A stretch of 64,000 nt of DNA, from positions 1-64,000 of the forward strand of contig JAQGMJ010000042.1 in NCBI GenBank assembly GCA_028292405.1, read 5' to 3'. Shown in pieces: positions 43,972 to 52,778 of this stretch (the stretch's first letter is position 1; every line of letters starts with the position of its first letter). Position numbers and translations under genes: made by a program. The DNA is from Betaproteobacteria bacterium. Lineage in GTDB: Bacteria; Pseudomonadota; Gammaproteobacteria; Burkholderiales; JAEUOS01. The notes below the pieces were generated by a model. It was not told the DNA's origin. It did not search any database and saw nothing but the letters and a program-made list of their open reading frames with translations.

Positions 43972-44901
43972 ATGCTCAAGACCCTGTTCAAACAGATGGC
44001 GCGCGCGCCCCAGTCGCCGGCCAGCGCCGCGCCGGCCGCCACTGCCGCGCCCGCCGCGCCGGCCGCCCTGCAGCAGTTCGGCGCCCTGCAATTGCGCGAG
44101 TGCCGCTACGGCTGGATGCTGTTCGAAGGTCCCTTCATCGGCAAGTGCTTCGAGCTCTACGGCGAATACAGCGAGGGCGAAGTGGCGCTGATGCGACAGT
44201 TCGTGCGCCCGGGCGACACCGTGATCGACGTCGGCGCCAACATCGGCGACCTGGTGCTGCCGCTGGCGCGCATGGTCGGCGAAGGCGGCCGGGTCTACGC
44301 GGTCGAGTCGCACTCCGACGTGTTCAACGTGCTGTGCGCCAACCTGGCGCTGAACGGCTTGTCCAACGTCAAGCCGCTGAATGCCTTCATCGCCAAGAGC
44401 GCGGAGTCGGCCGACACCTCCTCCGGCTGGGGGGAGCATGCCTTCGTCAGCGAAAAATGGGCCGCGCCCTTCGTGGCGCTGGACAGCCTGAATCTGCCGC
44501 AATGCCGCCTGCTGAAAATCGACGTCGATGGCAAGGAACTCGACGTGCTGCAAAGCGGCGCGGACCTGCTGGCGCGCTGCCGCCCGGTGCTGTATTTCGA
44601 AAACGACCAGGCCGAGGTCTCCGAAGCGCTGCTGGGCCATGTGCTCGATCTGGGCTATGACTTGTATTGGCATGCGCCGCCGGTGTTTTCGCCGGCCAAT
44701 TTTCTCGGCAACCCGGTCAATCACTGGGCGCCCGACATCGTCACTTCGGCGATGATGCTCGGCCTGCCGCGCGAACTCGGCCTGCGCGCGGAAAACCTGC
44801 CGGCCGTCGAAGACCGGCGCGACTGGTGGAATCTCGAAGAACCGCGCATCGTCGCGCAGACCACCGCGGATTTCTCCGTACGTATTGTCCCTAAGTCCTA
44901 G
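43972..44901 (+). CDS. FkbM family SAM-dependent methyltransferase
   Basis: The 309-residue protein has an Ala/Pro-rich N-terminus (about residues 1-38) and then an FkbM-type methyltransferase domain. The SAM-binding motif I is DTVIDVGANIGDLVLPLARMVGEGGRVYAVES (about 82-113). Later family segments are LNGLSNVKPLNAFI and LLKIDVDGKELDVLQSGADLL. FkbM enzymes O-methylate sugars or polyketide-like molecules. Placement after TPR/glycosyltransferase and DMT genes suggests a glycan-modifying set, such as methylation of a surface sugar. A sigma-70-like promoter for the next gene follows. Confidence 0.9.
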   Translation: MLKTLFKQMARAPQSPASAAPAATAAPAAPAALQQFGALQLRECRYGWMLFEGPFIGKCFELYGEYSEGEVALMRQFVRPGDTVIDVGANIGDLVLPLARMVGEGGRVYAVESHSDVFNVLCANLALNGLSNVKPLNAFIAKSAESADTSSGWGEHAFVSEKWAAPFVALDSLNLPQCRLLKIDVDGKELDVLQSGADLLARCRPVLYFENDQAEVSEALLGHVLDLGYDLYWHAPPVFSPANFLGNPVNHWAPDIVTSAMMLGLPRELGLRAENLPAVEDRRDWWNLEEPRIVAQTTADFSVRIVPKS

Positions 44902-45250
44902 CGCGGCTTGGTCAAATCGGGGCGGGAAAGGCTTGACGGAAACGGGCGAGCCGTCTATTGTCACGGCCATGCTGCAGTGCAGCGCCGGCGACGGCGGGCA
45001 TGATTGGAGATGGCGTAAAAAAGCCGTTACGATGCAGCCGGGTTAGCTCCCCAATGTGCGTTCACTCAACTCTACTGCGCCGGATGTGAAGCCGCTGCCA
45101 TTGCCCACCAAGCCGCCTGTTGTGAACGTCGCGCCTCCGCGAGAGAGGTTTGGCCCGTTCATCGCCGCCGCTTTTGCCGCCGGCCGATCCAGCCGCCGGG
45201 TTCCGGCCGGGCGGCGGCAAGCGCATTTGCGCGCCCAGGCCCGCTCCAGC
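44902..45250. other. Intergenic region with a sigma-70-like promoter ahead of the ydcF-like gene
   Basis: TTGACG (44933-44938) and TATTGT (44956-44961) with a 17-base spacer form a good promoter, predicted to start near 44968. The remainder would be a long leader. The frame of the following gene is open from GTG 45056. If used, it would add 65 Pro/Arg-rich residues before the membrane segment. Homologues normally begin just before that segment, so this part is treated as leader with moderate confidence. Confidence 0.55.
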
Positions 45251-45865
45251 ATGCGCGGGCGCCTGGCGCTGGCATTGCTGGTCGCTGTCGCGTTGCTGGG
45301 CTGGAACGCCTATAACTTTTTTCTCGATGCCGGCAGCTATCTGGAAGGCCCGGCGCGGGCGCCGATCGCCTCCGACCTGATCGTCTCCCTGGGCGGCGAC
45401 GGCGGCCAGCGCGCGCAGAAGGCGGCCGACCTCTACCGTGCCGGGTTTGGCCCACACGTATTACTCACCGGCATGGAGACACTGCCAGGTAGCCACTATG
45501 CCGAATGGCGGGTTCACCTGCTGCGCGATCGTGGCGTGCCGGGCCGGGCGCTGATGTTCGATTCCAGTGCCTCCAATAGCTGGGAAGAGGCGGTCCGCAC
45601 GCTTGAAGTGATGCGCGAGCACGGCTGGGAGCGGGTCTTGGTGGTCAGCGATCCGCCGCACCTGCGCCGGCTGCAATGGACCTGGGACAAGGTATTCGAA
45701 GGCAGCGGCAAGAAATTCGTCCTGGTCGCCTCCAACATGCAGAACTGGGATGCCGACGCCTGGTGGCGCGAGGACAACTCCAAGCACTTCGTCGCCAGTG
45801 AATACCTCAAGCTGGCCTACTACATCGCCACCAAGAAAATCGAGCGCAAGGTCGGCCCGACCTGA
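45251..45865 (+). CDS. YdcF/ElyC-like DUF218 protein, membrane-anchored
   Basis: From ATG 45251 the 204-residue product has one N-terminal membrane segment ([21 protein letters not shown]) and a DUF218 domain. The domain shows [67 protein letters not shown] and [13 protein letters not shown]. ElyC/SanA-type DUF218 proteins act in envelope processes linked to undecaprenyl-phosphate and peptidoglycan or surface polymer metabolism; YdcF binds SAM. The specific role is unknown. An alternative start is GTG 45056. The gene lies just upstream of hemF. Confidence 0.84.
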   Translation: MRGRLALALLVAVALLGWNAYNFFLDAGSYLEGPARAPIASDLIVSLGGDGGQRAQKAADLYRAGFGPHVLLTGMETLPGSHYAEWRVHLLRDRGVPGRALMFDSSASNSWEEAVRTLEVMREHGWERVLVVSDPPHLRRLQWTWDKVFEGSGKKFVLVASNMQNWDADAWWREDNSKHFVASEYLKLAYYIATKKIERKVGPT

Positions 45866-45903
45866 GTCTTCGCCCCTCGCGGCGGCGCATTTATAATGCG
45901 CCC

Positions 45904-46824
45904 GTGAACATCGATTCCGACGCTGTAAAACAATATCTCCTTGGCCTGCAGGGGCGCATCGTCGCCGGGCTGGAAGCCATCGAAGGCCAGCCCTTCCTGC
46001 GCGACGAATGGCGCAAGGCCGAGGACGACCCCTCGCCGCTAAAGGGCGGCGGCATCGGCAGGGTGATCGAGCAGGGCCGCGTGTTCGAGCGCGGCGGGGT
46101 GAACTTCTCCCACGTCACCGGCCCGCGCCTGCCGCCTTCGGCCACCGCCAACCGGCCCGAGCTGGCCGGGCGCGGCTTCGAAGCCATGGGCGTCTCCCTG
46201 GTGATCCACCCGCTCAACCCCTGGTGCCCGACGGTGCACATGAACGTGCGCATGCTGGTGGCGCGCGAAGCGGGCGCCGACGACATCTGGTGGTTCGGCG
46301 GCGGCATGGACCTCACGCCCTATTACGGTTTCGAGGAAGACGCGGTGGCCTTTCACCGCGCCTGCAAGGAAGCGCTCGACCCCTTCGGCGCCGCCTACTA
46401 CCCGCGCTTCAAGCAATGGTGCGACGAGTACTTCTACCTCAAGCACCGCAGCGAGCCGCGCGGCATCGGCGGGGTGTTCTTCGACGACTTCGCCGAGCTG
46501 GGCTTCGAGCGGAGCTTCGCCCTGATGCGCGCGGTCGGCGATTCCTTCCTGCCGGCCTACAGCGCCATCATCGAACGCCGCCGCGCCACCGCCTACGGCG
46601 AACGGGAGCGCGACTGGCAGTGCTACCGGCGCGGCCGCTACGTGGAGTTCAACCTGGTGTTCGATCGCGGCACCCACTTCGGCCTGCAGTCGGGCGGGCG
46701 TGCAGAATCGATCCTCATGAGCATGCCGCCGCTGGTGAAATGGCGCTACGACTACCGGCCCGTTGCGGGATCGGCCGAGGCGCGCCTGCTGAGCGACTTC
46801 CTGGTGCGCCGCGAGTGGGTCTAG
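45904..46824 (+). CDS. hemF: Oxygen-dependent coproporphyrinogen III oxidase HemF
   Basis: HemF converts coproporphyrinogen III to protoporphyrinogen IX with molecular oxygen in haem synthesis. The 306-residue protein starts at GTG 45904. It has the family core [65 protein letters not shown] and [10 protein letters not shown], ending with the ESILMSMPP stretch. Length is normal. It sits between a ydcF-like gene and a 323-base gap. In many Burkholderiales hemF lies between purD and nadD, as in the wider arrangement here. Confidence 0.97.
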   Translation: MNIDSDAVKQYLLGLQGRIVAGLEAIEGQPFLRDEWRKAEDDPSPLKGGGIGRVIEQGRVFERGGVNFSHVTGPRLPPSATANRPELAGRGFEAMGVSLVIHPLNPWCPTVHMNVRMLVAREAGADDIWWFGGGMDLTPYYGFEEDAVAFHRACKEALDPFGAAYYPRFKQWCDEYFYLKHRSEPRGIGGVFFDDFAELGFERSFALMRAVGDSFLPAYSAIIERRRATAYGERERDWQCYRRGRYVEFNLVFDRGTHFGLQSGGRAESILMSMPPLVKWRYDYRPVAGSAEARLLSDFLVRREWV

Positions 46825-47147
46825 CGGGTGCCTCGCCGTGCCCCACGTTTGCGCCGGGGTTGCGTACCCATGCACCGTGATTGTGTGCGAGGCATCGGAG
46901 GCGTACTGAACTGCCCGCTGAAATTCGCGCATGTTGCGCGCCCCACTATGCGGCGCGCGTATGACCTTCATAACAATGTCTATTTCGCCTCCGCCCCGGT
47001 TCGCTCTAGATTAGCGGCTGACAGGGGCGGGCGTCTTGCCGTTCCGGGGCCATGCGCATGCGCGCTGCGCCGCGCGCGCAAGCAGGCGGGCACGAAATCC
47101 GCATTGGTCCGGGAACATTTGGTTCAACCTGTCAGGGAGATTCGGCA
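46825..47147. other. Intergenic region between hemF and a TctC gene
   Basis: No convincing gene is seen in these 323 bases. The stretch from about 46955 to 47000 is less GC-rich (CATAACAATGTCTATTTCGC) and may hold the promoter of the downstream binding-protein gene. Short GC-rich inverted repeats occur around GCGCGCCCC/GGCGCGC (46940-46960). Confidence 0.45.
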
Positions 47148-48128
47148 ATGAGGTTCTTTGCGTGGGCGGCGGCGGTCGGCGGCATGGCACTGGCATGCGG
47201 GGCATGGGCGCAGGGCGCGGCTTCGTATCCGGTGAAGCCGATCCGCATCATCGTGCCCTACACGGCGGGCGGCTCGGCCGACTTCATGGCGCGCATGATC
47301 GGCCAAAAACTCACCGAGGCCTGGAAGGAGCAGGTGCTGGTCGAAAATCGCGGCGGCGCCGGCGGCAACCTCGGCTTCGAGGTGGCGGCGAAAGCGCCGA
47401 ACGATGGCTACACCCTGGTGGTGGTGAACAACAGCCAGGCGATCAACGAGAGCCTGTATACCCATCTGCCCTTCGAGCTGAAAAAAGACTTCGCGCCGCT
47501 GATGATGCTGGCCTCCTCGCCGATGCTGCTTGCCGTGCATCCGCGCGTGCCGGCGAACAATGCGGTGGAATTCACCGAACTGGTGAAAAGCCAGCCGGGC
47601 AAGCTCTCCTACGGCTCCTGCGGCGTCGGCACGCCGATGCACCTGGCGGGCGAGCTGTACAAATTCCTCACCCACACCTACATCGTCCACGTGCCTTACC
47701 GCGGCTGCTCGCCGGCCACGCTGGACGCCATCGGCGGCCAGGTCGATGCTGTGTTCGCCACCACCGCCACCGCGCTGCCGCATGTGCGCGCCGGCAAGCT
47801 GAAGGCAATTGCGCTCACCACCTCCAAGCGCACACCGGCCGCGCCGGAAATCCCGACCTTTCGCGAGTCCGGCGTGCCGGCGCTGAAGGACTACGAGGTG
47901 GACAACTGGTACGGCCTGATGGCGCCGGCCGGCACGCCAAAGGACATCATCGCCAAGCTGGAAGGCGAAATCCGCAAGATCGTCAGCGCGCCGGAGGCGA
48001 AACAGCGCATGGCCGCCGTCGGCATCGACCCGGCGCTGAGCACGCCGGACGAGTTGATGCGCCAGCTGGTAGCCGACATCGACAAGTTCGGCAAAGTCAT
48101 CAAGTTCGCCGGCATCAAGGGCGATTAA
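47148..48128 (+). CDS. Tripartite tricarboxylate transporter substrate-binding protein (TctC/Bug family)
   Basis: The 326-residue exported protein has a signal peptide (about 1-22, ending ACGAWAQG). The Bug ligand-binding segments are YPVKPIRIIVPYTAGGSADFMARMIG, VENRGGAGGNLGFEVAAKAP, LSYGSCGVGTPMHLAGELY, VHVPYRGCSPATLDAIGGQ and YGLMAPAGTPKDIIAKLEGEI. It captures an unidentified carboxylate in the periplasm. It is one of three such genes in the window, each in a different context and clearly divergent. nadC follows after 22 bases on the same strand, so a nicotinate or quinolinate-related ligand is conceivable but unproven. Confidence 0.92.
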   Translation: MRFFAWAAAVGGMALACGAWAQGAASYPVKPIRIIVPYTAGGSADFMARMIGQKLTEAWKEQVLVENRGGAGGNLGFEVAAKAPNDGYTLVVVNNSQAINESLYTHLPFELKKDFAPLMMLASSPMLLAVHPRVPANNAVEFTELVKSQPGKLSYGSCGVGTPMHLAGELYKFLTHTYIVHVPYRGCSPATLDAIGGQVDAVFATTATALPHVRAGKLKAIALTTSKRTPAAPEIPTFRESGVPALKDYEVDNWYGLMAPAGTPKDIIAKLEGEIRKIVSAPEAKQRMAAVGIDPALSTPDELMRQLVADIDKFGKVIKFAGIKGD

Positions 48129-48150
48129 TTTCAATCGGAGACATTACAAA

Positions 48151-48993
48151 ATGATAGACCGCCTGCAGATACAAGCTTTCGTCGAGCGCGCGCTGATGGA
48201 AGACATCGGCTTTTGCGACCTCACCGCGGAGATCGTCATCCCCAAGCACGCCACCGCCGAGTTCGCCATCAACGCGCGCCACGCCATGGTGATCGCCGGC
48301 ATCGAGATCGCCGGCACGGTATTCAGCCGCTACGTGCCGGAGTGCAAGGTGGAGTTGCTGGTGGAAGACGGCACGCGCGCCACCAAGGGCCAGGTGCTGG
48401 CGCGGATCACCGGCCCGGCGCGCGGCATGCTCTCGGCCGAGCGCACCGCGCTGAACATCCTGCAGCATCTCTCGGGCATCGCCACGCTCACCTCCACCTA
48501 TGTGGAAAAAATCGCCGGCACCAAGGCCGTGCTGCTCGATACCCGCAAGACCACGCCGGGCCTGCGCATCCTGGAAAAGCATGCGGCGCAGGTGGGCGGG
48601 GCGAAGAACCACCGCTTGAGCCTGGCCGACGGCCTGATGATCAAGGACAACCACATCGCGGTGTGCGGCTCGATCAAGGCGGCGGTGGCCACCGCCAAGA
48701 AGATGATCCCGGTGCTGACCAAGATAGAAGTGGAAGCAGACCGGCTCGACCAGGTGGCCGAGGCGCTGGAGGCCGGCGCCGACATGATCCTGCTCGACAA
48801 CATGAGCAACGAAATGCTGCGCGAGGCCGTGGCGATGGTGAAAGGCAAGGTGCCGCTGGAAGCATCCGGTGGCGTCAATCTCGACACCATTCGCGGCATC
48901 GCCGAGACCGGGGTCGACTACATCTCGGTGGGGCGCATCACGCAGTCGGCGCCGGCGGTGGACATCGGGCTGGACGAGATCATTCGTACCTGA
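48151..48993 (+). CDS. nadC: Nicotinate-nucleotide pyrophosphorylase (carboxylating) NadC
   Basis: NadC (QPRTase) forms nicotinate mononucleotide from quinolinate and PRPP in de novo NAD synthesis. The 280-residue protein has VERALMEDIGFCDLTAE at the N-terminus. Active-site segments are AERTALNILQHLSGIATLTSTYV, LLDTRKTTPGLRILEKHAAQVGGAKNHR, LMIKDNHI and IEVEADRLDQ. ILLDNMSNEMLREAV follows, then ASGGVNLDTIRGIAETGVDYISVG. nadD, the next-but-one step, lies two genes downstream. The LOG-family gene follows with a one-base overlap (TGATG). Confidence 0.97.
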   Translation: MIDRLQIQAFVERALMEDIGFCDLTAEIVIPKHATAEFAINARHAMVIAGIEIAGTVFSRYVPECKVELLVEDGTRATKGQVLARITGPARGMLSAERTALNILQHLSGIATLTSTYVEKIAGTKAVLLDTRKTTPGLRILEKHAAQVGGAKNHRLSLADGLMIKDNHIAVCGSIKAAVATAKKMIPVLTKIEVEADRLDQVAEALEAGADMILLDNMSNEMLREAVAMVKGKVPLEASGGVNLDTIRGIAETGVDYISVGRITQSAPAVDIGLDEIIRT

Positions 48994-49577
48994 TGCGCCC
49001 TTCCATCGGCCTGTTCTGCTCCGCGTCGGACCATTTGCCGCAAAGCGCCTGCGACCTGGCGGCGGAGTTCGGCCGCCTGGTGGCCGGGCGCGGCGTGCGC
49101 CTGGTGTACGGCGGCAGCGCGCGCGGGCTGATGGGCATTGCCGCGCGCGCCGCGCATGCGGCCGGCGGCGAGGTGATGGGCTTCATGGTCGAGGCCCTCT
49201 CCGTGCGCGAGCATGCGGACGCGACCATCGGTGTGCTGCACTACGTGCCGACCCTGGACGACCGCAAGCGCGCCTTCGCCGAGTGCGCCGACGCCTTCGT
49301 GGCCCTGCCGGGCGGCATCGGCACCCTCGACGAGATCACCGGGATGCTGACCCTGGACGACATCGGCGCCCAGGCCAAGCCGATGATCCTGTGCGACAAC
49401 GACGGTTTCTGGGACCCGTTTTTCGGCATGCTGGAGCGCTTCGGCGAATACGGCGTGCTGCGTCCGGCCCTGGCCCACGACCTGTTGCGCGCCCACGGCC
49501 CGCAGGCCGCGCTGGAGCAGTTTGCCCGCCTGGTGCCCCTGGCGGCAGCAGGCGGCGCGGCGGGCGTGCTGCGCTGA
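48993..49577 (+). CDS. LOG family protein (TIGR00730-type Rossmann fold)
   Basis: The 194-residue product has the lysine-decarboxylase-like/LOG fold. It shows an N-terminal IGLFCSASD strand, VYGGSARGLMGIAARAAHAAGGEVMGFM, and the diagnostic FVALPGGIGTLDEI (PGGxGTxxE) near residues 104-117, preceded by the RK segment DDRKRAFAE. Family members are cytokinin riboside 5'-monophosphate phosphoribohydrolases or nucleotide 5'-monophosphate nucleosidases. The usual GGG of the first loop is GGS here. Its start overlaps nadC by one base and it lies between nadC and nadD, so a nucleotide salvage role in NAD metabolism is plausible. Confidence 0.88.
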   Translation: MRPSIGLFCSASDHLPQSACDLAAEFGRLVAGRGVRLVYGGSARGLMGIAARAAHAAGGEVMGFMVEALSVREHADATIGVLHYVPTLDDRKRAFAECADAFVALPGGIGTLDEITGMLTLDDIGAQAKPMILCDNDGFWDPFFGMLERFGEYGVLRPALAHDLLRAHGPQAALEQFARLVPLAAAGGAAGVLR

Positions 49578-49661
49578 ATCCGGGCGCGCCGATGCCGGGA
49601 GGCATTGCGTTATAAAATCCGTATCCGACCCATATACGCGCGTTTGCGCCAAGGCATATTT

Positions 49662-50327
49662 TTGAGTTCCCTCGTGAGTTCCGGTACGGAGCCTCTCGGC
49701 CTGCTCGGCGGTACCTTTGACCCGATCCACTTCGGGCACCTGCGGCTGGCGGAGGAGTGCGCCGATTCGCTGCGCCTGAATGAAATCCGCCTGATTCCCG
49801 CCGCCAAGCCCTGGCAGCGTTCCGGCCTGATCTCGGCCATCGAGCACCGGCTGGAGATGGTGCGCCTGGGCGTGGAGGGCAACCCGCGCCTGCGCCTGGA
49901 CGCGCGCGAGTCCGAGCGCATCGGTCCCAGTTATACGGTCGATACCCTGGCGGGCCTGCGCGCCGAACTGGGCGAGACGCGCCCCCTGGTGATGATCGTC
50001 GGCAGCGACCAGTTCCTCAATCTGCCGACTTGGCACCGCTGGCAAAAGCTGTTCGAGTTCGCGCACATCGCGGTGGCACGCCGGGCCAACGAGTCTTTCG
50101 ACCTCGGCGAGTTGCCGGCGGCATTGGCCGGCATGGTGGCCAACCGCCTGACCAACGACCGCAGCGCGCTGGCCGAGCCGGCCGGGCGGGTTTTCAGCAT
50201 CGAGATGACGCCGCTGAAGATTTCCTCCTCGCAGATCCGCACCCTGGTGCGCACGCGCCAGAGCCCGCGCTACCTGCTGCCGGCGGCGGTGTACGATTAC
50301 ATCATCGGTCACGGGCTGTATCAGTAA
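49662..50327 (+). CDS. nadD: Nicotinate-nucleotide adenylyltransferase NadD
   Basis: NadD adenylates nicotinate mononucleotide to deamido-NAD. The core motif LGLLGGTFDPIHFGHLRLAEE includes the GTFDPxHxGH nucleotidyltransferase signature. IVGSDQFLNLPTWHRW and the C-terminal ISSSQIRTLVR (ISSTxIR) motif are also present. Start choice is uncertain. TTG 49662 has AAGG seven bases upstream and gives 221 residues. GTG 49674 gives 217 and also precedes the conserved domain. In-frame ATG 49605 is less likely. It is followed by rsfS, the usual order in proteobacteria. Confidence 0.94.
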   Translation: MSSLVSSGTEPLGLLGGTFDPIHFGHLRLAEECADSLRLNEIRLIPAAKPWQRSGLISAIEHRLEMVRLGVEGNPRLRLDARESERIGPSYTVDTLAGLRAELGETRPLVMIVGSDQFLNLPTWHRWQKLFEFAHIAVARRANESFDLGELPAALAGMVANRLTNDRSALAEPAGRVFSIEMTPLKISSSQIRTLVRTRQSPRYLLPAAVYDYIIGHGLYQ

Positions 50328-50395
50328 GCGCAACCCACAATTAAAATCCTGCAAACGCAAAACCGCAACACATCAGTTTCAACCCAGAGGTGAAT

Positions 50396-51586
50396 TTGGA
50401 CATTCGTACACTGCAATCCGTCATCGTCGAGGCGCTTGACGACATCAAGGCCCGCGACATCGTGGTTTTCGACACCACCGGCGGCACCCAGGAATTCGAC
50501 CGCGTCATCGTCGCCACCGCCGACGTCGCGCGCCAGACCCGCGCCATGGCGATGAACGTGATCGAAAAGGTCAAACAGGCCGGCGGCTACGTGGTCGGCA
50601 CCGAAGGCGGCGACACCGGCGACTGGGTGCTGGTCGACTGCGGCGACGTGGTGGTGCACATCATGCAGCCGACGGCGCGCCAGTACTACAACCTCGAAGA
50701 GCTCTGGGGCCAGAAAAAGGTCAGCGTCAGCACCGTTGCCGAGAAGGCAGCGACCGCGAAAAAAGCGGCCGCCGCCAAGGAGCGCGACCTGACCGAGCAG
50801 GCGCGCATCACCACCGAGCAGGTGCTGGCCAAGGTGGCGAAGAATGCCAGGAACGCTTCCGCCAAGGCGGGCGAGCCCGCTGCCGCCGTTGCAGTGAGCG
50901 AAGCACCGGCGGCAAAGAAGGCCGCGGTGAAAAAAGCCGCGGTGAAAAAGGCTGTTGCGAAAAAGGCTGTGGTGAAAAAAACGCCTGCGAAAAAAGTTGC
51001 CGCCAAAAAAGCCGTAGTGAAAAAGGTCGCTGCAAAAAAGGTCGCTGCGAAAAAGCCGGCAGCCAGGAAAGCCGCGGTAAAAAAGCCCACTGCGAAAAAA
51101 GCCGCGCTGAAGAAGGTCGTGGCGAAGAAGGCAGTCGCGAAAAAGCCGGTGGCAAAAAAAGCCGTTGCCAAGAAGGCCGTCGTCAAGAAGGCCGTCGCCA
51201 AAAAGGTGGTAAAGGCGCCGGCCCAAAAGGTGGCGGTGAAAAAAGTCGCCGCGAAGAAGGTTCCGGCGCAAAAGGCAGTTGCCAAAAAAGTTGTGGCTAA
51301 AAAAGCCCTCGCCAAAAAGGTTGTGGTGAAAAAAGCCCCGGCTAAAAAGGCGGTGGTGAAAAAGGTCCCGGCCAAAAAAGCATTGGTGAAAAAGCCCGTT
51401 GCCAAAAAGGTTGTGGCCAAGAAACCCATGGCCAAAAAGGCGCCGGTGAAGGCCGCTGCCAAAAAGGCGCCGGTGAAGGCTGCTGCCAAGAAGGCGCCGG
51501 TGAAGGCCGCTGCCAAGAAGGCCGCCGTCAAGAAATCGCCGGCCAAAAAAGCAGCCAAGGCCGTGAAGAAGACGTCGAAGCGTTGA
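50396..51586 (+). CDS. rsfS: Ribosome silencing factor RsfS with a long Lys/Ala-rich histone H1-like tail
   Basis: The first about 106 residues are a normal RsfS (DUF143) domain, [20 protein letters not shown] through [20 protein letters not shown] and YYNLEELW. This domain binds ribosomal protein uL14 and blocks subunit joining under starvation. A helical linker rich in Ala, Lys and Glu follows to about residue 170. From there to residue 396 the protein is almost entirely xxxKK pentapeptides (about thirty-three, such as [15 protein letters not shown]). Three APVKAAAKK units follow, then a Lys-rich end. Usual RsfS proteins have 105-130 residues. The tail resembles bacterial histone H1-like proteins (Bordetella BpH1, Pseudomonas AlgP). 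TTG 50396 fits RsfS starts and GTG 50390 is an alternative. rlmH overlaps as TTGA. Confidence 0.93.
   Translation: MDIRTLQSVIVEALDDIKARDIVVFDTTGGTQEFDRVIVATADVARQTRAMAMNVIEKVKQAGGYVVGTEGGDTGDWVLVDCGDVVVHIMQPTARQYYNLEELWGQKKVSVSTVAEKAATAKKAAAAKERDLTEQARITTEQVLAKVAKNARNASAKAGEPAAAVAVSEAPAAKKAAVKKAAVKKAVAKKAVVKKTPAKKVAAKKAVVKKVAAKKVAAKKPAARKAAVKKPTAKKAALKKVVAKKAVAKKPVAKKAVAKKAVVKKAVAKKVVKAPAQKVAVKKVAAKKVPAQKAVAKKVVAKKALAKKVVVKKAPAKKAVVKKVPAKKALVKKPVAKKVVAKKPMAKKAPVKAAAKKAPVKAAAKKAPVKAAAKKAAVKKSPAKKAAKAVKKTSKR
50906..51583 (+). repeat. 15-base (pentapeptide) and 27-base tandem repeats encoding the rsfS tail
   Basis: The DNA is a degenerate 15-base periodic array, with a shift to three 27-base units at 51437-51463, 51464-51490 and 51491-51517. 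All units are multiples of three, so expansion or contraction would keep the frame. Lys-Lys pairs are mostly written AAA-AAG or AAA-AAA, giving many A5-A6 tracts. Confidence 0.85.
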
Positions 51587-52053
51587 AGCTGTTCATCGTC
51601 GCTGTCGGCAACAAGGCGCCCGCCTGGGTCGTCAGCGGCTTTGCGGAGTACGCCAAACGCATGCCGCCGGAGGCCCGGGTCGAACTGATCGAGGTCAAGC
51701 CCGAGCCGCGCGAAGCCGGCAAGACGCCGGCGCAGATGATGGCGGCGGAGGCCAAGCGCATCCTCGCCGCCGTGCCGCAGGGCGCCAAGGTGGTGGCGCT
51801 GGACGAGCGCGGCAAGGATGCGGCAACCAAAGACCTGGCGGCGAAAATCAGCGCCTGGCAGCGCGAGGGCGACGATGTCGCCTTCATCATCGGCGGCCCC
51901 GATGGCCTCGCCGAAGAGGTGAAGACCCGCGCCACGCTGATGCTGCGCCTCTCCAGCCTGACCCTGCCGCACGCCCTGGTGCGGGTGATCCTCGCCGAGG
52001 CCTTGTATCGCGCGGTGAGCCTGAACCAGGGGCATCCCTACCACCGCGAGTAG
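51583..52053 (+). CDS. rlmH: 23S rRNA (pseudouridine1915-N3)-methyltransferase RlmH
   Basis: RlmH is a SPOUT-family enzyme that methylates pseudouridine 1915 in helix 69 of 23S rRNA on assembled 70S ribosomes. The 156-residue product begins [15 protein letters not shown]. It ends with the SPOUT knot: [47 protein letters not shown]. Length and C-terminal YHRE are exactly family-like. The start is TTG 51583, overlapping the rsfS TGA as TTGA. Translation is thus coupled to completion of the long Lys/Ala tail of RsfS. Confidence 0.97.
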   Translation: MKLFIVAVGNKAPAWVVSGFAEYAKRMPPEARVELIEVKPEPREAGKTPAQMMAAEAKRILAAVPQGAKVVALDERGKDAATKDLAAKISAWQREGDDVAFIIGGPDGLAEEVKTRATLMLRLSSLTLPHALVRVILAEALYRAVSLNQGHPYHRE

Positions 52054-52110
52054 TTGGCGAACAAGCGGACGACCACGCGCCCAACCAACCGCCGAACCAC
52101 GCGACAAAAA

Positions 52111-52716
52111 ATGCGCACCATGCCCACGCCGAACATCTACCTCGCCTCCGCCAGCCCGCGCCGCGCCGAATTGCTGCCGCTGATCGGCATCGGCTTCGAG
52201 GTGCTCAAGCTGGGCGAATTCGGTGTTGACGAGGCGGTGCATGGCCACGAGGCGCCTGCCACCTATGTGCAGCGCCTGGCGCGCGAAAAGGCGCAAGCCG
52301 GCGTGCGCGCCGTCGCCGCGCGCGCCCTGGCGGCGCGCCCGGTGCTGGGGGCGGACACCACGGTGTGCGTCGGCCGCGAGATTCTCGGCAAGCCGGGCGA
52401 CGCCGCCGATCGCGAGGCCGAGGCGGCGCGCATGCTGCGTTTGCTGTCGGGGCGCACGCACCGGGTGCTGACTGCCGTGGCGATCGCCACGCCCAAAAGC
52501 GTGCGTGTGGCGCTTTCCGCTTCGCGGGTGACGTTCCGGCGCCTGACCCGCGCCGAGATCGCCGCCTACATTGCCACCGGCGAGCCTTTCGACAAGGCCG
52601 GCGGCTACGGCATCCAGGGGCCGGCGGCGGCATTCGTCAGCCATTTGTCGGGCAGCTATACCGGGGTGATGGGTCTGCCGCTGTTCGAGACGGCGCAACT
52701 GCTGGGCGCGTCCTAA
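52111..52716 (+). CDS. maf: Maf family nucleotide pyrophosphatase (YhdE/YceF type)
   Basis: Maf proteins hydrolyse non-canonical or modified nucleoside triphosphates. The 201-residue product has the opening motif IYLASASPRRAELLPLIGI near residue 8, with the SxR(R/K)xxLL signature. VLGADTTVCVGREILGKPGD and the C-terminal YIATGEPFDKAGGYGIQGPAAAFV follow; this last pattern fits the dTTP/UTP pyrophosphatase branch. ATG 52111 or ATG 52120 are both credible. The frame is open to 52054, but that part (TTTRPTNRRTTRQ) does not look conserved. It closes the nadD-rsfS-rlmH-maf block. RNase G, which often follows, is not present. Confidence 0.95.
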   Translation: MRTMPTPNIYLASASPRRAELLPLIGIGFEVLKLGEFGVDEAVHGHEAPATYVQRLAREKAQAGVRAVAARALAARPVLGADTTVCVGREILGKPGDAADREAEAARMLRLLSGRTHRVLTAVAIATPKSVRVALSASRVTFRRLTRAEIAAYIATGEPFDKAGGYGIQGPAAAFVSHLSGSYTGVMGLPLFETAQLLGAS

Positions 52717-52778
52717 CGCCTCCCGGCCGCCTCCGGGTAACCCTTCCCAAAGCTGGTTAACTGTATTAATATACAGTT

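Noticed and set aside
50686-52698. 670-codon minus-strand open frame across rsfS, rlmH and maf
   Set aside because: It runs through three well-supported genes; its Phe/Ala-rich repeats are the antisense of the Lys/Ala repeats.
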